From: Flavobacterium sp.
GTDB lineage: Bacteria > Bacteroidota > Bacteroidia > Flavobacteriales > Flavobacteriaceae
Reading direction: 5' to 3'
Length of the DNA stretch: 64,000 nt
NCBI RefSeq assembly: GCF_039595935.1
Contig: NZ_JBCNKR010000006.1
Span: 1,894,001 to 1,958,000 of the forward strand
The notes under the pieces are model-generated. The model was not told the DNA's origin and did not search any database. It saw only the letters and a list, made by a program, of their open reading frames with translations. The position numbers and the translations under genes are program-made. Every line of letters starts with the position of its first letter. The stretch's first letter is position 1. Of this stretch, positions 53,186-62,380 are shown one piece after another.

Positions 53186-53515
53186 ATGGAACAGCATACT
53201 CTGGTTTTATCGGCAGTGAAAACTGTACTGCCCGAAAGTATTTCAAGTGATTTTGTATCCGCACTTATCAACCGCGGGCTGACGCAGGTAGAATATTTTG
53301 GGCGGGAAATTGACAATCACTGTGATATCATAAGCCACGATATGGAAGCGGCCAGCCGTGACCTTACTTTTATAGACATCCATTTCGATACGGAAGATCC
53401 CATTGGATATGAAGGGCTGGACGGACTGCAGGTGGAGACGCTTGCTTTGAATATGCTTAAAGAATGCCGTGCTGAAATCCGAAGAGACGAAAAAGACATT
53501 ACTATATACCTATAA
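53186..53515 (+). CDS. Hypothetical protein
   Basis: 109 residues from the ATG at 53186 (MEQHTLVLSAVKTVLPESIS). The frame also opens at a GTG at 53162, but ATG is preferred. It is acidic, with the segment DIHFDTEDPIGYEGLDGLQVETLALNMLKECRAEIRRDEKDITIYL. No signal peptide. A single rightward gene within the ICE block. No family recognised. Confidence 0.6.
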   Translation: MEQHTLVLSAVKTVLPESISSDFVSALINRGLTQVEYFGREIDNHCDIISHDMEAASRDLTFIDIHFDTEDPIGYEGLDGLQVETLALNMLKECRAEIRRDEKDITIYL

Positions 53516-53627
53516 GATGGCAGGGAGAAGATGTCGGAAAATTATCTAAATGACTGAATGTTTGAGGCAGAGCTTTCATGATTTTCGATAAAGATGCAGA
53601 ATAGGAGTCCGCGAGTTAAAAACGGCA

Positions 53628-54050
53628 TTATCTGATCAGAGAGCGCAGATATTTAAGGCCTTTACACAGCCACCGCTGCATCAGAAATTTGTAATCGCAT
53701 TCACGCACAGGATCAATATACGTTACCGAGACCTGCTCTATATAATCATCAATCAATGTTCCGGCTTCACTGTATATCTGCTCTCTTTTAATCCTGCTGA
53801 TTGTTTCAATTTCTTCCCCGGTCAGTGTCACGCCGTATTGAGCGGCAGAATTGCTGATTATTTCTTTTATAAACTGTTTTTCACTTTCTATGCACCGTGT
53901 AATATGATCGCCGTATTCCTGCTCGGGATCGAAAAAATCATCCGGGTCATTGTACTGTACAAATTCGGTTTTCGAGTACAGCTCTTTCTTAAACCGCTCG
54001 CGGATTTCCTGATTGCTTACGCCTTTGAAATAATCTATATCGTGCTGCAT
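53628..54050 (-). CDS. Hypothetical protein
   Basis: 140 residues, charged and helical (MQHDIDYFKGVSNQEIRERFKKELY..., ending RWLCKGLKYLRSLIR). It begins only 6 bases after the stop of the YedK-like gene upstream on the same strand, so it is likely co-expressed with that DNA-damage protein. No family recognised. Confidence 0.6.
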   Translation of the reverse strand: MQHDIDYFKGVSNQEIRERFKKELYSKTEFVQYNDPDDFFDPEQEYGDHITRCIESEKQFIKEIISNSAAQYGVTLTGEEIETISRIKREQIYSEAGTLIDDYIEQVSVTYIDPVRECDYKFLMQRWLCKGLKYLRSLIR

Positions 54051-54056
54051 ATCTGC

Positions 54057-54683
54057 TTAATTTGATTCCAATGCAATTATTTTGGCCTCATAGGGATAGG
54101 CAAATTCAGAGACAGCCACTGAATGGTCAAGCCAGGATGCTTCGTCATTTTTGTTCAGAAGGACCGGCATCCTTTTTTTATGGTTATGCACATACTGCAT
54201 TACCTCGTTTGCTTCTGTGGTAAGCATGGTGTAGGTATTGAATTCCTGGCCGGTTGAAGGTTCAGTCCATGTATTGTAAAGGCCAGCAAAAGTAAAGATT
54301 TCCTCTTCCTGCGAATTGATCTGGTACTTCTGTTTGTATTTTCCTTTCTCATCGTGCCAGCGCCACTCGTAATAGGCAGTTGCAATTATAAGGCAGCGTT
54401 TCTCAAGGCTGTCCTTAAAGGAAGCTTTCTCATCAATAGTCTCAATCCTTGCATTGAGCGTATTTTTTCTGAAGTCCTTATCTTTAGCCCATGGGGGAAG
54501 AAATCCCCAAGTATAATTCGTGGTGACAAGATCCGGCCTGATATCCAGTATCACCGGCAGGTTGGGATAGGCAAAACCATTTATGAAATCTGTCTGCAGG
54601 AAAGTTTCCTCGTTATCAATTTCGATATGAAATCTTTTTTTTACCTGGTCTATTGTTGACATCTGCTGGGTATAATAACACAT
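54057..54683 (-). CDS. yedK: SOS-response-associated YedK/HMCES-type protein
   Basis: 208 residues. Begins MCYYT, so Cys2 is exposed after Met removal, as required for covalent linkage to abasic sites. Other active-site elements are NARIET, ATAYYEWRW (Glu) and VHNHKKRMPV (His). Known relatives cross-link to abasic sites in single-stranded DNA and shield them. It is the third gene in a DNA-damage run after the Y-family and DnaE-type polymerases, 140 bases downstream of the latter. In an ICE this could protect DNA passing through a single-stranded stage; that is inference. Confidence 0.9.
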   Translation of the reverse strand: MCYYTQQMSTIDQVKKRFHIEIDNEETFLQTDFINGFAYPNLPVILDIRPDLVTTNYTWGFLPPWAKDKDFRKNTLNARIETIDEKASFKDSLEKRCLIIATAYYEWRWHDEKGKYKQKYQINSQEEEIFTFAGLYNTWTEPSTGQEFNTYTMLTTEANEVMQYVHNHKKRMPVLLNKNDEASWLDHSVAVSEFAYPYEAKIIALESN

Positions 54684-54823
54684 AAGATATAATTTATTTC
54701 TGTAAGATGTTCGGTTTTAAAATAGGCAACTTTTTAACCTTTGCTTCTGCGCCTTTCCATCAAATTTAAGAAAATATAAGTTAAAGCGCTATATTGCAGC
54801 AGGCTGTAAATGTTATAAAGTTA

Positions 54824-57800
54824 TCATGTCTTCATTTTATGTCTTGGCAGATTGATTTCATGCTCCTGAGGATAGGGAAGCCTTTCGGTCGTGCTGACAT
54901 CTTCGCGGATAAGCTCCTGTGTCCTGTACTGGTCTTTTGAATCCATATAACGGGGATCGGGAATAAACGGCATTTTTGCCATTTTATGAATGGTAATGGT
55001 TGGAAAATGGTAATCAATATCCACAGTCCCAAGCAGCAGGTAACAGCCTCCTCCTTTAAATGGGTACTGCACAAGCGAGTCAGGAAAATGGGCCGTGTCA
55101 AAATATGCCCCTTCATTATCGATCCAGGTGCCGAAATACATATTGCCTTTTTTTGTCGGTACCTGTTTGGTGGAAATCAAGTAGGCAAGCATTCGGACCT
55201 GTTTTTTATGGCAGGACGGAAGGTCGCGTACTTTTATATCCCCGCGGTGTTTTGTCTGGAGAAGGTCAAAGACCGTACAGGAAACAGGAAAGCTCAGAAG
55301 CTCAATTTCATCAAATGCATCTTCAAATAATGACCTTTCAAGAGTCGGGAGGTTATATTCTTTTACCGGTTCCTGCAGCAGCATCGGTGTCCTGTTCTCC
55401 GGTTTGAAATTATTTAAAAGCAGGCTTGCAATTACCAGCAGCTGATTTTTAGTTTTTCCGGTAAAGCGGAATGCGCCTATGAAAATCAGGATCTTTACGC
55501 TTTCTATTCCCATCGGGATGCGGTTTATAAAGTCTTCCAAGGAGATAAAATCCCCATTTCTGCTGCGTTCAGACTCTATAAACTGCGCCATTTTAGAGTC
55601 GAGGCTCATCAGGTGCATAAAGCCAAGATATACATCATTTCCATAAAGGGTGGTCTCAAAAGTACTTTTGTTCACGCATGGGTTATGGATTACGGCGCCT
55701 GCCATCCTTGCCTCATGCACATATATTTCAAGACGGTAAAAACCTCCCTGATTGTTAATAACCGCTACCATAAACTCTATAGGGTAGTGAACCTTTAGGT
55801 AAAGGCTCTGGTAGCTTTCAACCGCATAGGAGGCAGAGTGCGCCTTACAGAAGGAGTAACCGGCAAAGGATTCGATCTGGCGGTATATTTCCTCACTAAG
55901 CTGACGCGGATGTCCTTTCTTTTCACAGCAGGCAAAGAAATTCTCTTTCACTTTCTGCAGTGCAGCTTTAGATCTCCCTTTTCCCGACATGGCACGGCGG
56001 AGAATGTCGCCGTCTGCAGCGGGAAGCCCGCCGTAATGAAGTGCAATTTTAATGACATCCTCCTGATACACCATAATGCCGTAGGTCTCCCCAAGCTGCT
56101 CCTGGAATACAGGATGGAAATATTCAAATTTTGACGGATTGTTATGGCGGAAAATGTATTCCTTCATCATACCGGACTGTGCCACGCCAGGGCGTATAAT
56201 GGAGGAGGCAGCAACAAGAGTCTTATAATTGTCACATTTTAATCTTCTGAGCAGTCCGCGCATGGCAGGGCTCTCAATGTAGAAACATCCGATTGTTTTT
56301 CCTTGTGCCAGATAGGAATTAGCGGCAGCTTCATTTTTCGATATCGAAGTATCACGGATGTTGATACGTATCCCCCTGTTTTTTTCTATCAGTTTCACGC
56401 TCTCATCAATATGTCCGATGCCGCGCTGGCTCAGGATGTCAAATTTTTCAAAGCCAATATCCTCTGCCACATGCATATCAAAAAGCGCAATTGGAAATCC
56501 CTTTGGAGGCATTTCAAGGGGCGTGTAATTGGTAATAGGTTCTTCAGAAATCAGGATTCCGCAGGAATGCATGCTTCTCTGGTTGGGATATTTCTCCAGC
56601 ATCATTCCGTACTCCTGCACGAATTTTACAATTGAATTTGACTCATGGAATTTCATCGGGTTTTTAGCCAGCATATCGAGTTCCTCTTTAGGAAGGCCGA
56701 ATACTTTTCCGACTTCCCTGAAAATGGAACGGTACTTAAATTCGACATTGGTACCGCAGAAGGCCACATGTTCATAGGTATAACGGTTAAAGATATATTC
56801 CAGAATTACATCGCGTTCCTTCCAGCTCCAGTCGATATCAAAATCGGGCGGGCTTTTGCGGTTTTCATTTAAAAAACGCTCAAAATACAGATCCAGTTCC
56901 AGCGGACAGATATCTGTTATGCCAAGACAGTAGGCAACGATGCTGTTGGCGCCGCTTCCCCTGCCGATATGCAGAAAACCCTGGCTGCTGCTGAAACGGA
57001 TGATATCCCAGGTGATAAGAAAGTAGCCGCTGAATTCCAGCTGGCTTATTACCTTGAGTTCCTTTTCCATTCTCTCCCTTGCCCGTATGTTTTTTGCGCC
57101 GTAGCGCCATACAAGTCCCTGCTTTGCCAGAGAGGTCAATAGGTCTATATCGCTTTTTCTGTTGTTGGTGTAGTATTTTTTATTTTTGGGAGTCTGGAAA
57201 TCATAGCTGAAATTGCAGGCATCAATAATTTTCTGTGTGTTCTGGATGATCTGCGGATATTCTTTATAAAATTCCAGAAGCTCAAAAAGCGGCATCATCT
57301 TATCGGAAGTGCTGCAGGTATCCCTAGGTTCAAGCCGGGAGAGAATTACATTGCGGTCAATAGCGCGCAGGATGCGGTGCAGATTGTATTCCTTTTTAGT
57401 GCGGAAAGTAACCGGCTGGAGAATAACCATATCTGCGGTGCGCTTTCTCCACTCCGAGAGCACAAGCTTCTGCAGCTGGTCGGGACGAATACCGATGTAC
57501 TCATTATCGCGCAGCTCATCAGGCGTATTTTCCAAAGGGTAGATTACGAAAACATCCGAAAAAAAAGGTGCAGTTTGGGGAAGCGGCTTCTTTTCAAAAT
57601 TATGTGCAGTCAAAAATCGGTTCATCTGCGCGAGCCCTGCAGCGTTTTGTGCAAGCCCGATATAGCGGAACTGAAATTCCGAGCGGAATTCCATCCCTAC
57701 AATAGGTTTGATGCCTTCCTGGCCGCAGTGCTTAATAAAATCGTAAATTCCTGTTACCGTATTAATATCGGTAAGTGCCATAGCGGTGACCCCGCAGGCT

Positions 57801-57877
57801 GCAGCCTGGGGCACAAGCTCGTCCAGCGGTATGGTTCCATAACGCAGGGAGTGAAAAGAGTGGCAGTTGAGATACAT
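54824..57877 (-). CDS. dnaE2: DnaE-type DNA polymerase III alpha subunit (DnaE2/ImuC-like)
   Basis: 1,017 residues. The N-terminal PHP domain (YLNCHSFHSLRYG) is followed by the polymerase core: GRGSGANS at 306-312 and the catalytic aspartates in PPDFDIDW (Asp345, Asp347). The length and pairing with a Y-family polymerase gene 6 bases upstream fit the DnaE2/ImuC class of error-prone polymerases used in damage-induced mutagenesis rather than the main replicative enzyme. A replicative alpha subunit would be longer and lie elsewhere. Together with dinB and yedK it forms a lesion-tolerance unit carried by the mobile element. Confidence 0.88.
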   Translation of the reverse strand: MYLNCHSFHSLRYGTIPLDELVPQAAACGVTAMALTDINTVTGIYDFIKHCGQEGIKPIVGMEFRSEFQFRYIGLAQNAAGLAQMNRFLTAHNFEKKPLPQTAPFFSDVFVIYPLENTPDELRDNEYIGIRPDQLQKLVLSEWRKRTADMVILQPVTFRTKKEYNLHRILRAIDRNVILSRLEPRDTCSTSDKMMPLFELLEFYKEYPQIIQNTQKIIDACNFSYDFQTPKNKKYYTNNRKSDIDLLTSLAKQGLVWRYGAKNIRARERMEKELKVISQLEFSGYFLITWDIIRFSSSQGFLHIGRGSGANSIVAYCLGITDICPLELDLYFERFLNENRKSPPDFDIDWSWKERDVILEYIFNRYTYEHVAFCGTNVEFKYRSIFREVGKVFGLPKEELDMLAKNPMKFHESNSIVKFVQEYGMMLEKYPNQRSMHSCGILISEEPITNYTPLEMPPKGFPIALFDMHVAEDIGFEKFDILSQRGIGHIDESVKLIEKNRGIRINIRDTSISKNEAAANSYLAQGKTIGCFYIESPAMRGLLRRLKCDNYKTLVAASSIIRPGVAQSGMMKEYIFRHNNPSKFEYFHPVFQEQLGETYGIMVYQEDVIKIALHYGGLPAADGDILRRAMSGKGRSKAALQKVKENFFACCEKKGHPRQLSEEIYRQIESFAGYSFCKAHSASYAVESYQSLYLKVHYPIEFMVAVINNQGGFYRLEIYVHEARMAGAVIHNPCVNKSTFETTLYGNDVYLGFMHLMSLDSKMAQFIESERSRNGDFISLEDFINRIPMGIESVKILIFIGAFRFTGKTKNQLLVIASLLLNNFKPENRTPMLLQEPVKEYNLPTLERSLFEDAFDEIELLSFPVSCTVFDLLQTKHRGDIKVRDLPSCHKKQVRMLAYLISTKQVPTKKGNMYFGTWIDNEGAYFDTAHFPDSLVQYPFKGGGCYLLLGTVDIDYHFPTITIHKMAKMPFIPDPRYMDSKDQYRTQELIREDVSTTERLPYPQEHEINLPRHKMKT

Positions 57878-57883
57878 GGCTTC

Positions 57884-59065
57884 TCAGGGTTTACGTTTTA
57901 GGATTTCATTTTTATTATTGGGCTTAAAGGAAGCTCCTGCGCATCGCATTACCGCATCAAAACCGTAGCGGCTTTTCATGCGGTCCATAGCCTGATAGAG
58001 GGCAAGCATTTCTTCTGTATCCTGAAAAAGATCTATCTGATAGGTGCCCCTGACCAGTCCGCTGAAACGTATACCGATAAGGCGCAGACGCATTCGGCGC
58101 TGGTAGAGTTTATCAAAGAGTTCCTGAACTGTCTTTGTGAGTATGTGATCCGCTGAGGTATACTGCACCCGGCACTGTTTGGTTTCGGTATCAAAGTTGG
58201 CATACCTGATTTTGACCGTCACTGTTGAGGCCAGCCACTGCTCGGAACGCAGCTGAAAAGCTAGTTTTTCCACCATTCCCAAGAGAACTCTATTGAGCTT
58301 AGGAATGTCAATGGTATCCTGCGAGAAAGTGTGTTCGGTGGAAATGGATTTCCGCTCCGTGTAAGGTTCAACGGGATTGTTGTCTATGCCGTTGGCCTTT
58401 TTCCAGAGTTCAATGCCGTTTTTGCCAATCATCTGCATCAGCACATCAGCGGGCATTTCTGAAAGCGTGCGGATGGTGCGGATACCAATCCGTGAAAGCA
58501 GCTGAAAGGTCTGTTCCCCGACCATCGGGATTTTGCGGATCGAAAGAGGATTTAAAAATGACTGCACCAGATGTTCCGGAATTTCAAGGTTCTGTTTCTG
58601 TTTGCCTTCACCTGTTCCGATTTTGGATACCGTTTTGTTTATTGAAAGTGCAAAGGTGAGGGGCAGGCCTGTTTCTTTTGTGATACGCTGGGCAAGTTCG
58701 TCGGTCCATTTGTAGCTGCCGTAAAATTTGTCCATTCCGGTGATGTCGAGATAAAACTCGTCAATACTAGCCTTTTCTACTACGGGCGCTTTTTCCTGGA
58801 TTATCTCTGTAATGTCGTGGGAAAGCCTGGAATACAATTCCATGTCGCCTTTCATGATTTTGGCCTGCGGGCACAATTTCATGGCCATGTGGATCGGCAT
58901 TGCCGAGCGAACGCCAAACTTCCTGGCCTCATAAGAACACGAAGCCACGACGCCTCTTTCTCCTCCGCCGATAATCAGCGGGATACCGTTAAGTTCAGAA
59001 TTGGTGAGTCTTTCGCAGGAAACGAAAAACGTGTTCATGTCGATGTGTACAATTGCCCTTGTCAT
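57884..59065 (-). CDS. dinB: Y-family DNA polymerase (DinB / Pol IV-like)
   Basis: 393 residues. Catalytic residues are visible: Asp9 in IVHIDMNTFFVSCE and Asp102/Glu103 in KASIDEFYLD. The helix-hairpin-helix/thumb (NPLSIRKIPMVGEQTFQLL) and the little-finger domain (about 235-350) follow. It performs translesion synthesis. The gene is the first of the run with the DnaE-type polymerase (6-base gap), reminiscent of ImuB-DnaE2 cassettes, although here the Y polymerase keeps its active-site acids. The upstream region has palindromic TGTTA/TAACA half-sites that may bind a repressor. Confidence 0.92.
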   Translation of the reverse strand: MTRAIVHIDMNTFFVSCERLTNSELNGIPLIIGGGERGVVASCSYEARKFGVRSAMPIHMAMKLCPQAKIMKGDMELYSRLSHDITEIIQEKAPVVEKASIDEFYLDITGMDKFYGSYKWTDELAQRITKETGLPLTFALSINKTVSKIGTGEGKQKQNLEIPEHLVQSFLNPLSIRKIPMVGEQTFQLLSRIGIRTIRTLSEMPADVLMQMIGKNGIELWKKANGIDNNPVEPYTERKSISTEHTFSQDTIDIPKLNRVLLGMVEKLAFQLRSEQWLASTVTVKIRYANFDTETKQCRVQYTSADHILTKTVQELFDKLYQRRMRLRLIGIRFSGLVRGTYQIDLFQDTEEMLALYQAMDRMKSRYGFDAVMRCAGASFKPNNKNEILKRKP

Positions 59066-59368
59066 AATTTCTATTCATTTATACGAATCAAAATTAGTAA
59101 CAGATAATAACATTTTTAAAAAGTATAATGTTATAAATAGTAACAAAATTATAAAATCCTTATTTTGCAGGGGATTTGAAAAGCATTTTTTTACAGTCAA
59201 AAATGTTTATTCAGAATTTACGCAACGTCAATTTAAATGAGATTTTTTTTTGAAAAGGGTGAAGCAGGCATATTTTAAGGAATGAAAATTCTGCAGTTAA
59301 ATTCACTTTTCCTTTTGTAATATTTATGTTAAATATGAAATTAATGACTATTTTGTAAGTAAATGACG
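59066..59368. promoter_or_regulatory. Divergent control region between dinB and the response regulator
   Basis: No ORF. It contains TGTTA at 59129-59133 and TAACA at 59141-59145 as an inverted pair seven bases apart, and another TAGTAACA at 59095-59102. These are candidate operators for a damage-responsive repressor of the polymerase genes. Confidence 0.35.
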
Positions 59369-59376
59369 TATCTTTG
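59369..59376 (+). promoter_or_regulatory. -7 promoter box (TATCTTTG)
   Basis: An exact TAnnTTTG match about 125 bases before the response-regulator start at 59502. A TTG lies upstream, but at a shorter than usual spacing. Confidence 0.45.
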
Positions 59377-59501
59377 TAAGCTATTAACCGCTCCACGGAT
59401 ATAATTCGATTGTTTATCGATTTTCAAATGCTTTGATATTTATATAAGCTTTTGCAGATTTGTAGATTCTTGTCTTCTGTAACTGCATAAATTTCTAAGC
59501 T

Positions 59502-59948
59502 ATGTTACAACAAAAGAATTCCCAAAAGATTATTTTTCATGCAGATGATGATGAGGATGACAGAATGCTGTTTATGGATGCGGTCAATGAGCTCGATATG
59601 CCGATTAAAGTGCAGCAGGCCGAAGACGGGCAGAAGCTTCTTAACTGCCTTTACAGTCCCGCATTAGAGATTCCCGAAATTCTATTTCTTGATATTAATA
59701 TGCCCGGTAAAAACGGATTTGAATGTCTTGAGGAAATACGAAATGCGGACGATCCTTTGAAACAGCTGAAAATAATTATGCTTTCAACGAGCAGCAATAT
59801 TGAAAATATTGAGCTTTCTTATAAACTAGGAGCTGATCTGTATGCGGTTAAACCTAGCACTTTTCACGGGCTTAAAAGTCTTCTTACGGAAATCCTAGCA
59901 TTGGAGTGGAATGCCTCCTGGAATAAAAAACAGTTTCTTGTTACTTGA
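59502..59948 (+). CDS. Single-domain response regulator (CheY/Rcp1-like)
   Basis: 148 residues, a receiver domain only: acidic cluster HADDDEDDRMLF near 14-25, phospho-acceptor in ILFLDINMPGKNG, Thr/Ser in IMLSTSS and Lys in AVKPST. No output domain follows, so it must act by protein contact, as in phytochrome-type or adaptor response regulators. No kinase gene is adjacent. Such orphan receivers are often found near the mobilisation genes of flavobacterial ICEs. It is transcribed away from dinB and ends at a strong bidirectional hairpin. Confidence 0.88.
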   Translation: MLQQKNSQKIIFHADDDEDDRMLFMDAVNELDMPIKVQQAEDGQKLLNCLYSPALEIPEILFLDINMPGKNGFECLEEIRNADDPLKQLKIIMLSTSSNIENIELSYKLGADLYAVKPSTFHGLKSLLTEILALEWNASWNKKQFLVT

Positions 59949-59970
59949 AATAAAAATAAATCTAGAAGCC

Positions 59971-60008
59971 AAAAAAAGCCGTGCATCATAAATTGCACGG
60001 CTTTTTTT
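59971..60008. terminator. Bidirectional rho-independent terminator
   Basis: AAAAAAAGCCGTGCA at 59971-59985 pairs perfectly with TGCACGGCTTTTTTT at 59994-60008. It serves the rightward response regulator and the convergent leftward genes ending at 60023. Confidence 0.93.
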
Positions 60009-60022
60009 AAACCATTTGCAGA

Positions 60023-60313
60023 CTATAAGGCAGGTTCGGTTTCTGCAGGAGCTTTTTCAGCAGACTGCCCAGCGGCAGCTTCTTCTGTTTTCTCCACGGC
60101 ATCCTGCTGGGCTGTCTTTTTCATCAGAATATAAAAGTCTCTAAGATGCCACCATGCCGGGCACATGTCAAGCGGCCCATTAAAGGTGCGTATTCCTGTG
60201 TAACAGCTTTTTAGGAAAAGCTGCGAGTCTGTGATTTTTGCCCATGGCTTCCAGTCTACCTCCAATGGCGGGGGACTGCTTTCAAAGTATCGTTTAATTT
60301 CTTCTGGATTCAT
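60023..60313 (-). CDS. DUF6965-like small protein
   Basis: 96 residues. MNPEEIKRYFESSPPPLEVDWKPWAKITDSQLFLKSCYTGIRTFNGPL...HLRDFYILMK resembles the small DUF6965 proteins I associate with Bacteroidota mobile elements. The last 25 residues are Ala/Glu-rich and probably disordered. It is the last gene of the leftward mob transcript, 59 bases after the coupling-protein gene. Function unknown. Confidence 0.65.
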   Translation of the reverse strand: MNPEEIKRYFESSPPPLEVDWKPWAKITDSQLFLKSCYTGIRTFNGPLDMCPAWWHLRDFYILMKKTAQQDAVEKTEEAAAGQSAEKAPAETEPAL

Positions 60314-60372
60314 AGTGCAAAATTAATTAAAAACCAGCCGCAGGTCAATTAAACATAAGATTATAATAAGAC

Positions 60373-62361
60373 TTATTTCTTTTTTTTGATTACTAAATGA
60401 GACAATGCCGGGTCATGCAAAAGACGTTCTAATTCTGAATTTACAATCTCTGATATATCTTCTTTTATCTGCAGATAATTGCGTTCAATCATAGTATTAT
60501 TTATGATCCGTACGGGACTGATCTGCTGATATGAATTCTCTTCTTTTTTAAGTTCATCATGATTATTTATTATTTCGGAATGAAATGTTTTGAGCTCTAT
60601 TTTACAGTCAGGGTTATCCGCGGTTATACCAACAAATTCACCTGAACTTAAACAGGAAATCTTAGAAGCAGGTACAGCGGATTCCAATTGTTTTGATCTG
60701 CTGATGGAGGTATCTGAACTGTTAATGGAAAGGCTTTCACGATCCTGCATTATTTTTCCAAACCGGTCGGAAAGCTGTTTGGCGGTGTCGCCGTTTACCT
60801 GACCGCTGATAATATTCCCTGTGATATTTAGTATAACATCTGCCTGCTCGCGGCCGTAATCCTTACGCAGCTGGCTGAAGTCCTGAATCCCCAGACATGT
60901 GCTTACCTTGTTACTTCTTGCAGTAGCTATCAGGCTGTCCATATTGTTGAGATAGATGGTAGGAAATTCATCAAATACCAGACTGCTTTTAAGTCTGTCT
61001 TTCTGGTTTACCTGCTTGATGAGCCTGCTCACAAAAAGGGAAAGAACAGCACCATAGGTCTGGATTTTCAAAGGATTGTTTCCCATGCAGACTATCTTTG
61101 GATCTGCAGGATTATTAATATCGAGTGTAAAATCATTACCGGAGAGCACGTAATAAAGCTGCGCACTCGACAATCGTGCCATGGAAATCTTAGCGGAAGC
61201 GATCTGCCCCTCAAGCTGCTCCATGACGTTATTCAGATAGGCGCTGACAAAAGGGTCGATCAGAATCTCTATTTCTTTTTCAGTCCTGAGCAGCGTAAAA
61301 AGACTATTGTATTCAACCTGCATGAGTTCTATAACATGAGGCAGCGTGCAGAATTCACCGTTGTTGTATTTTCTCAGATACCAGATTACTGCTGAAAGGA
61401 AATTAATAGGCGATTCCACAAAAAAGTCTCCCTGTTTTTTTATCCATTCACGGTTTAATCCTAGAAGAATTGTGCGTGCCGACTCAGCAGCATCCGTGAT
61501 GTCTGTCATTGATTTTGGATCAAGGGGATTGCACCTGTGGGTACGGCTCAGGTCATCAAAATTGATTACATAAAATTTAGGCTCAACCATATACAAATGT
61601 TTATACTTAAGCCAGGTGTTATGGGCAATAATGCTGAGATCATCAAATTTAAAATCGTACACAAACATTGAGAATCCTTTACGGATGTGCTGGGTTATGA
61701 CATGGCGGATCACAAAATAAGATTTTCCAGATCCAGGTGTTCCCGCTACCAGTATTCCCCGAAAGGGGTTTATGATATTTATCCAGCTTTTCCGCACTTT
61801 ATTTTTCAGATTATACTTTGCCGGAAGATTGACGGAATATTCATTTTCAAGAAGCCTTTCTTCCTGAGGAAAGGTCTCATTTTCCCTGTTGAAAATATCA
61901 CTGCTGCTCAGATTTCTGTGAATGATTCTAGAAAGCAGTGTGCCTCCTGACAGCAGCAGCAGATATCCTAGAGCAGTGCACAGCATATAGAGAATCAGTT
62001 TTGTTTCAGGCATCGAGAAAGCAATCAGAAAAAAGTAACTTGAGAAGTAAGCCGTGAATCCTGCAACAATGTAATACGTGGCTCTTTTCGAGTTCAGCTT
62101 TTCGTTTTTCCTGCCCTTTGCACCAAGAAGGGAGATGCTTAAAAATCCCAAGACAAAAAGTTTAGAGGTATGGAAATAATCCAACAGTCCTGTGCGGAAA
62201 ATGTTCTGCAGTATTTTATCCCCAAGGTCATTCGTAAGCCCCCAGAACCTAAAAACATTATATCCGAAATAGTAGAAATGAAGGCAGAGCAGTATCATGC
62301 TAATAAGCCTTGTCATATCAAGAATTTTTCTAAGCGCCTGTTCATTTTCACCTGTCTGCAT
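60373..62361 (-). CDS. mobC: Conjugative coupling protein (VirD4/TraG-like, MobC)
   Basis: 662 residues. Four N-terminal membrane helices lie within residues 15-150. The Walker A motif GTPGSGKS is at 207-214 and Walker B is in LKSSLVFDEFPT. The RecA-like motor region includes ATARSNKVSTCLGIQDFSQL. It is the ATPase that brings the relaxase-DNA complex to the type IV secretion channel, called MobC in Bacteroidota ICEs. The gene lies 19 bases after mobB, in the order mobA-mobB-mobC on the minus strand. Confidence 0.92.
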   Translation of the reverse strand: MQTGENEQALRKILDMTRLISMILLCLHFYYFGYNVFRFWGLTNDLGDKILQNIFRTGLLDYFHTSKLFVLGFLSISLLGAKGRKNEKLNSKRATYYIVAGFTAYFSSYFFLIAFSMPETKLILYMLCTALGYLLLLSGGTLLSRIIHRNLSSSDIFNRENETFPQEERLLENEYSVNLPAKYNLKNKVRKSWINIINPFRGILVAGTPGSGKSYFVIRHVITQHIRKGFSMFVYDFKFDDLSIIAHNTWLKYKHLYMVEPKFYVINFDDLSRTHRCNPLDPKSMTDITDAAESARTILLGLNREWIKKQGDFFVESPINFLSAVIWYLRKYNNGEFCTLPHVIELMQVEYNSLFTLLRTEKEIEILIDPFVSAYLNNVMEQLEGQIASAKISMARLSSAQLYYVLSGNDFTLDINNPADPKIVCMGNNPLKIQTYGAVLSLFVSRLIKQVNQKDRLKSSLVFDEFPTIYLNNMDSLIATARSNKVSTCLGIQDFSQLRKDYGREQADVILNITGNIISGQVNGDTAKQLSDRFGKIMQDRESLSINSSDTSISRSKQLESAVPASKISCLSSGEFVGITADNPDCKIELKTFHSEIINNHDELKKEENSYQQISPVRIINNTMIERNYLQIKEDISEIVNSELERLLHDPALSHLVIKKKK

Positions 62362-62380
62362 TGTCTTAGTTTTTTATTTA

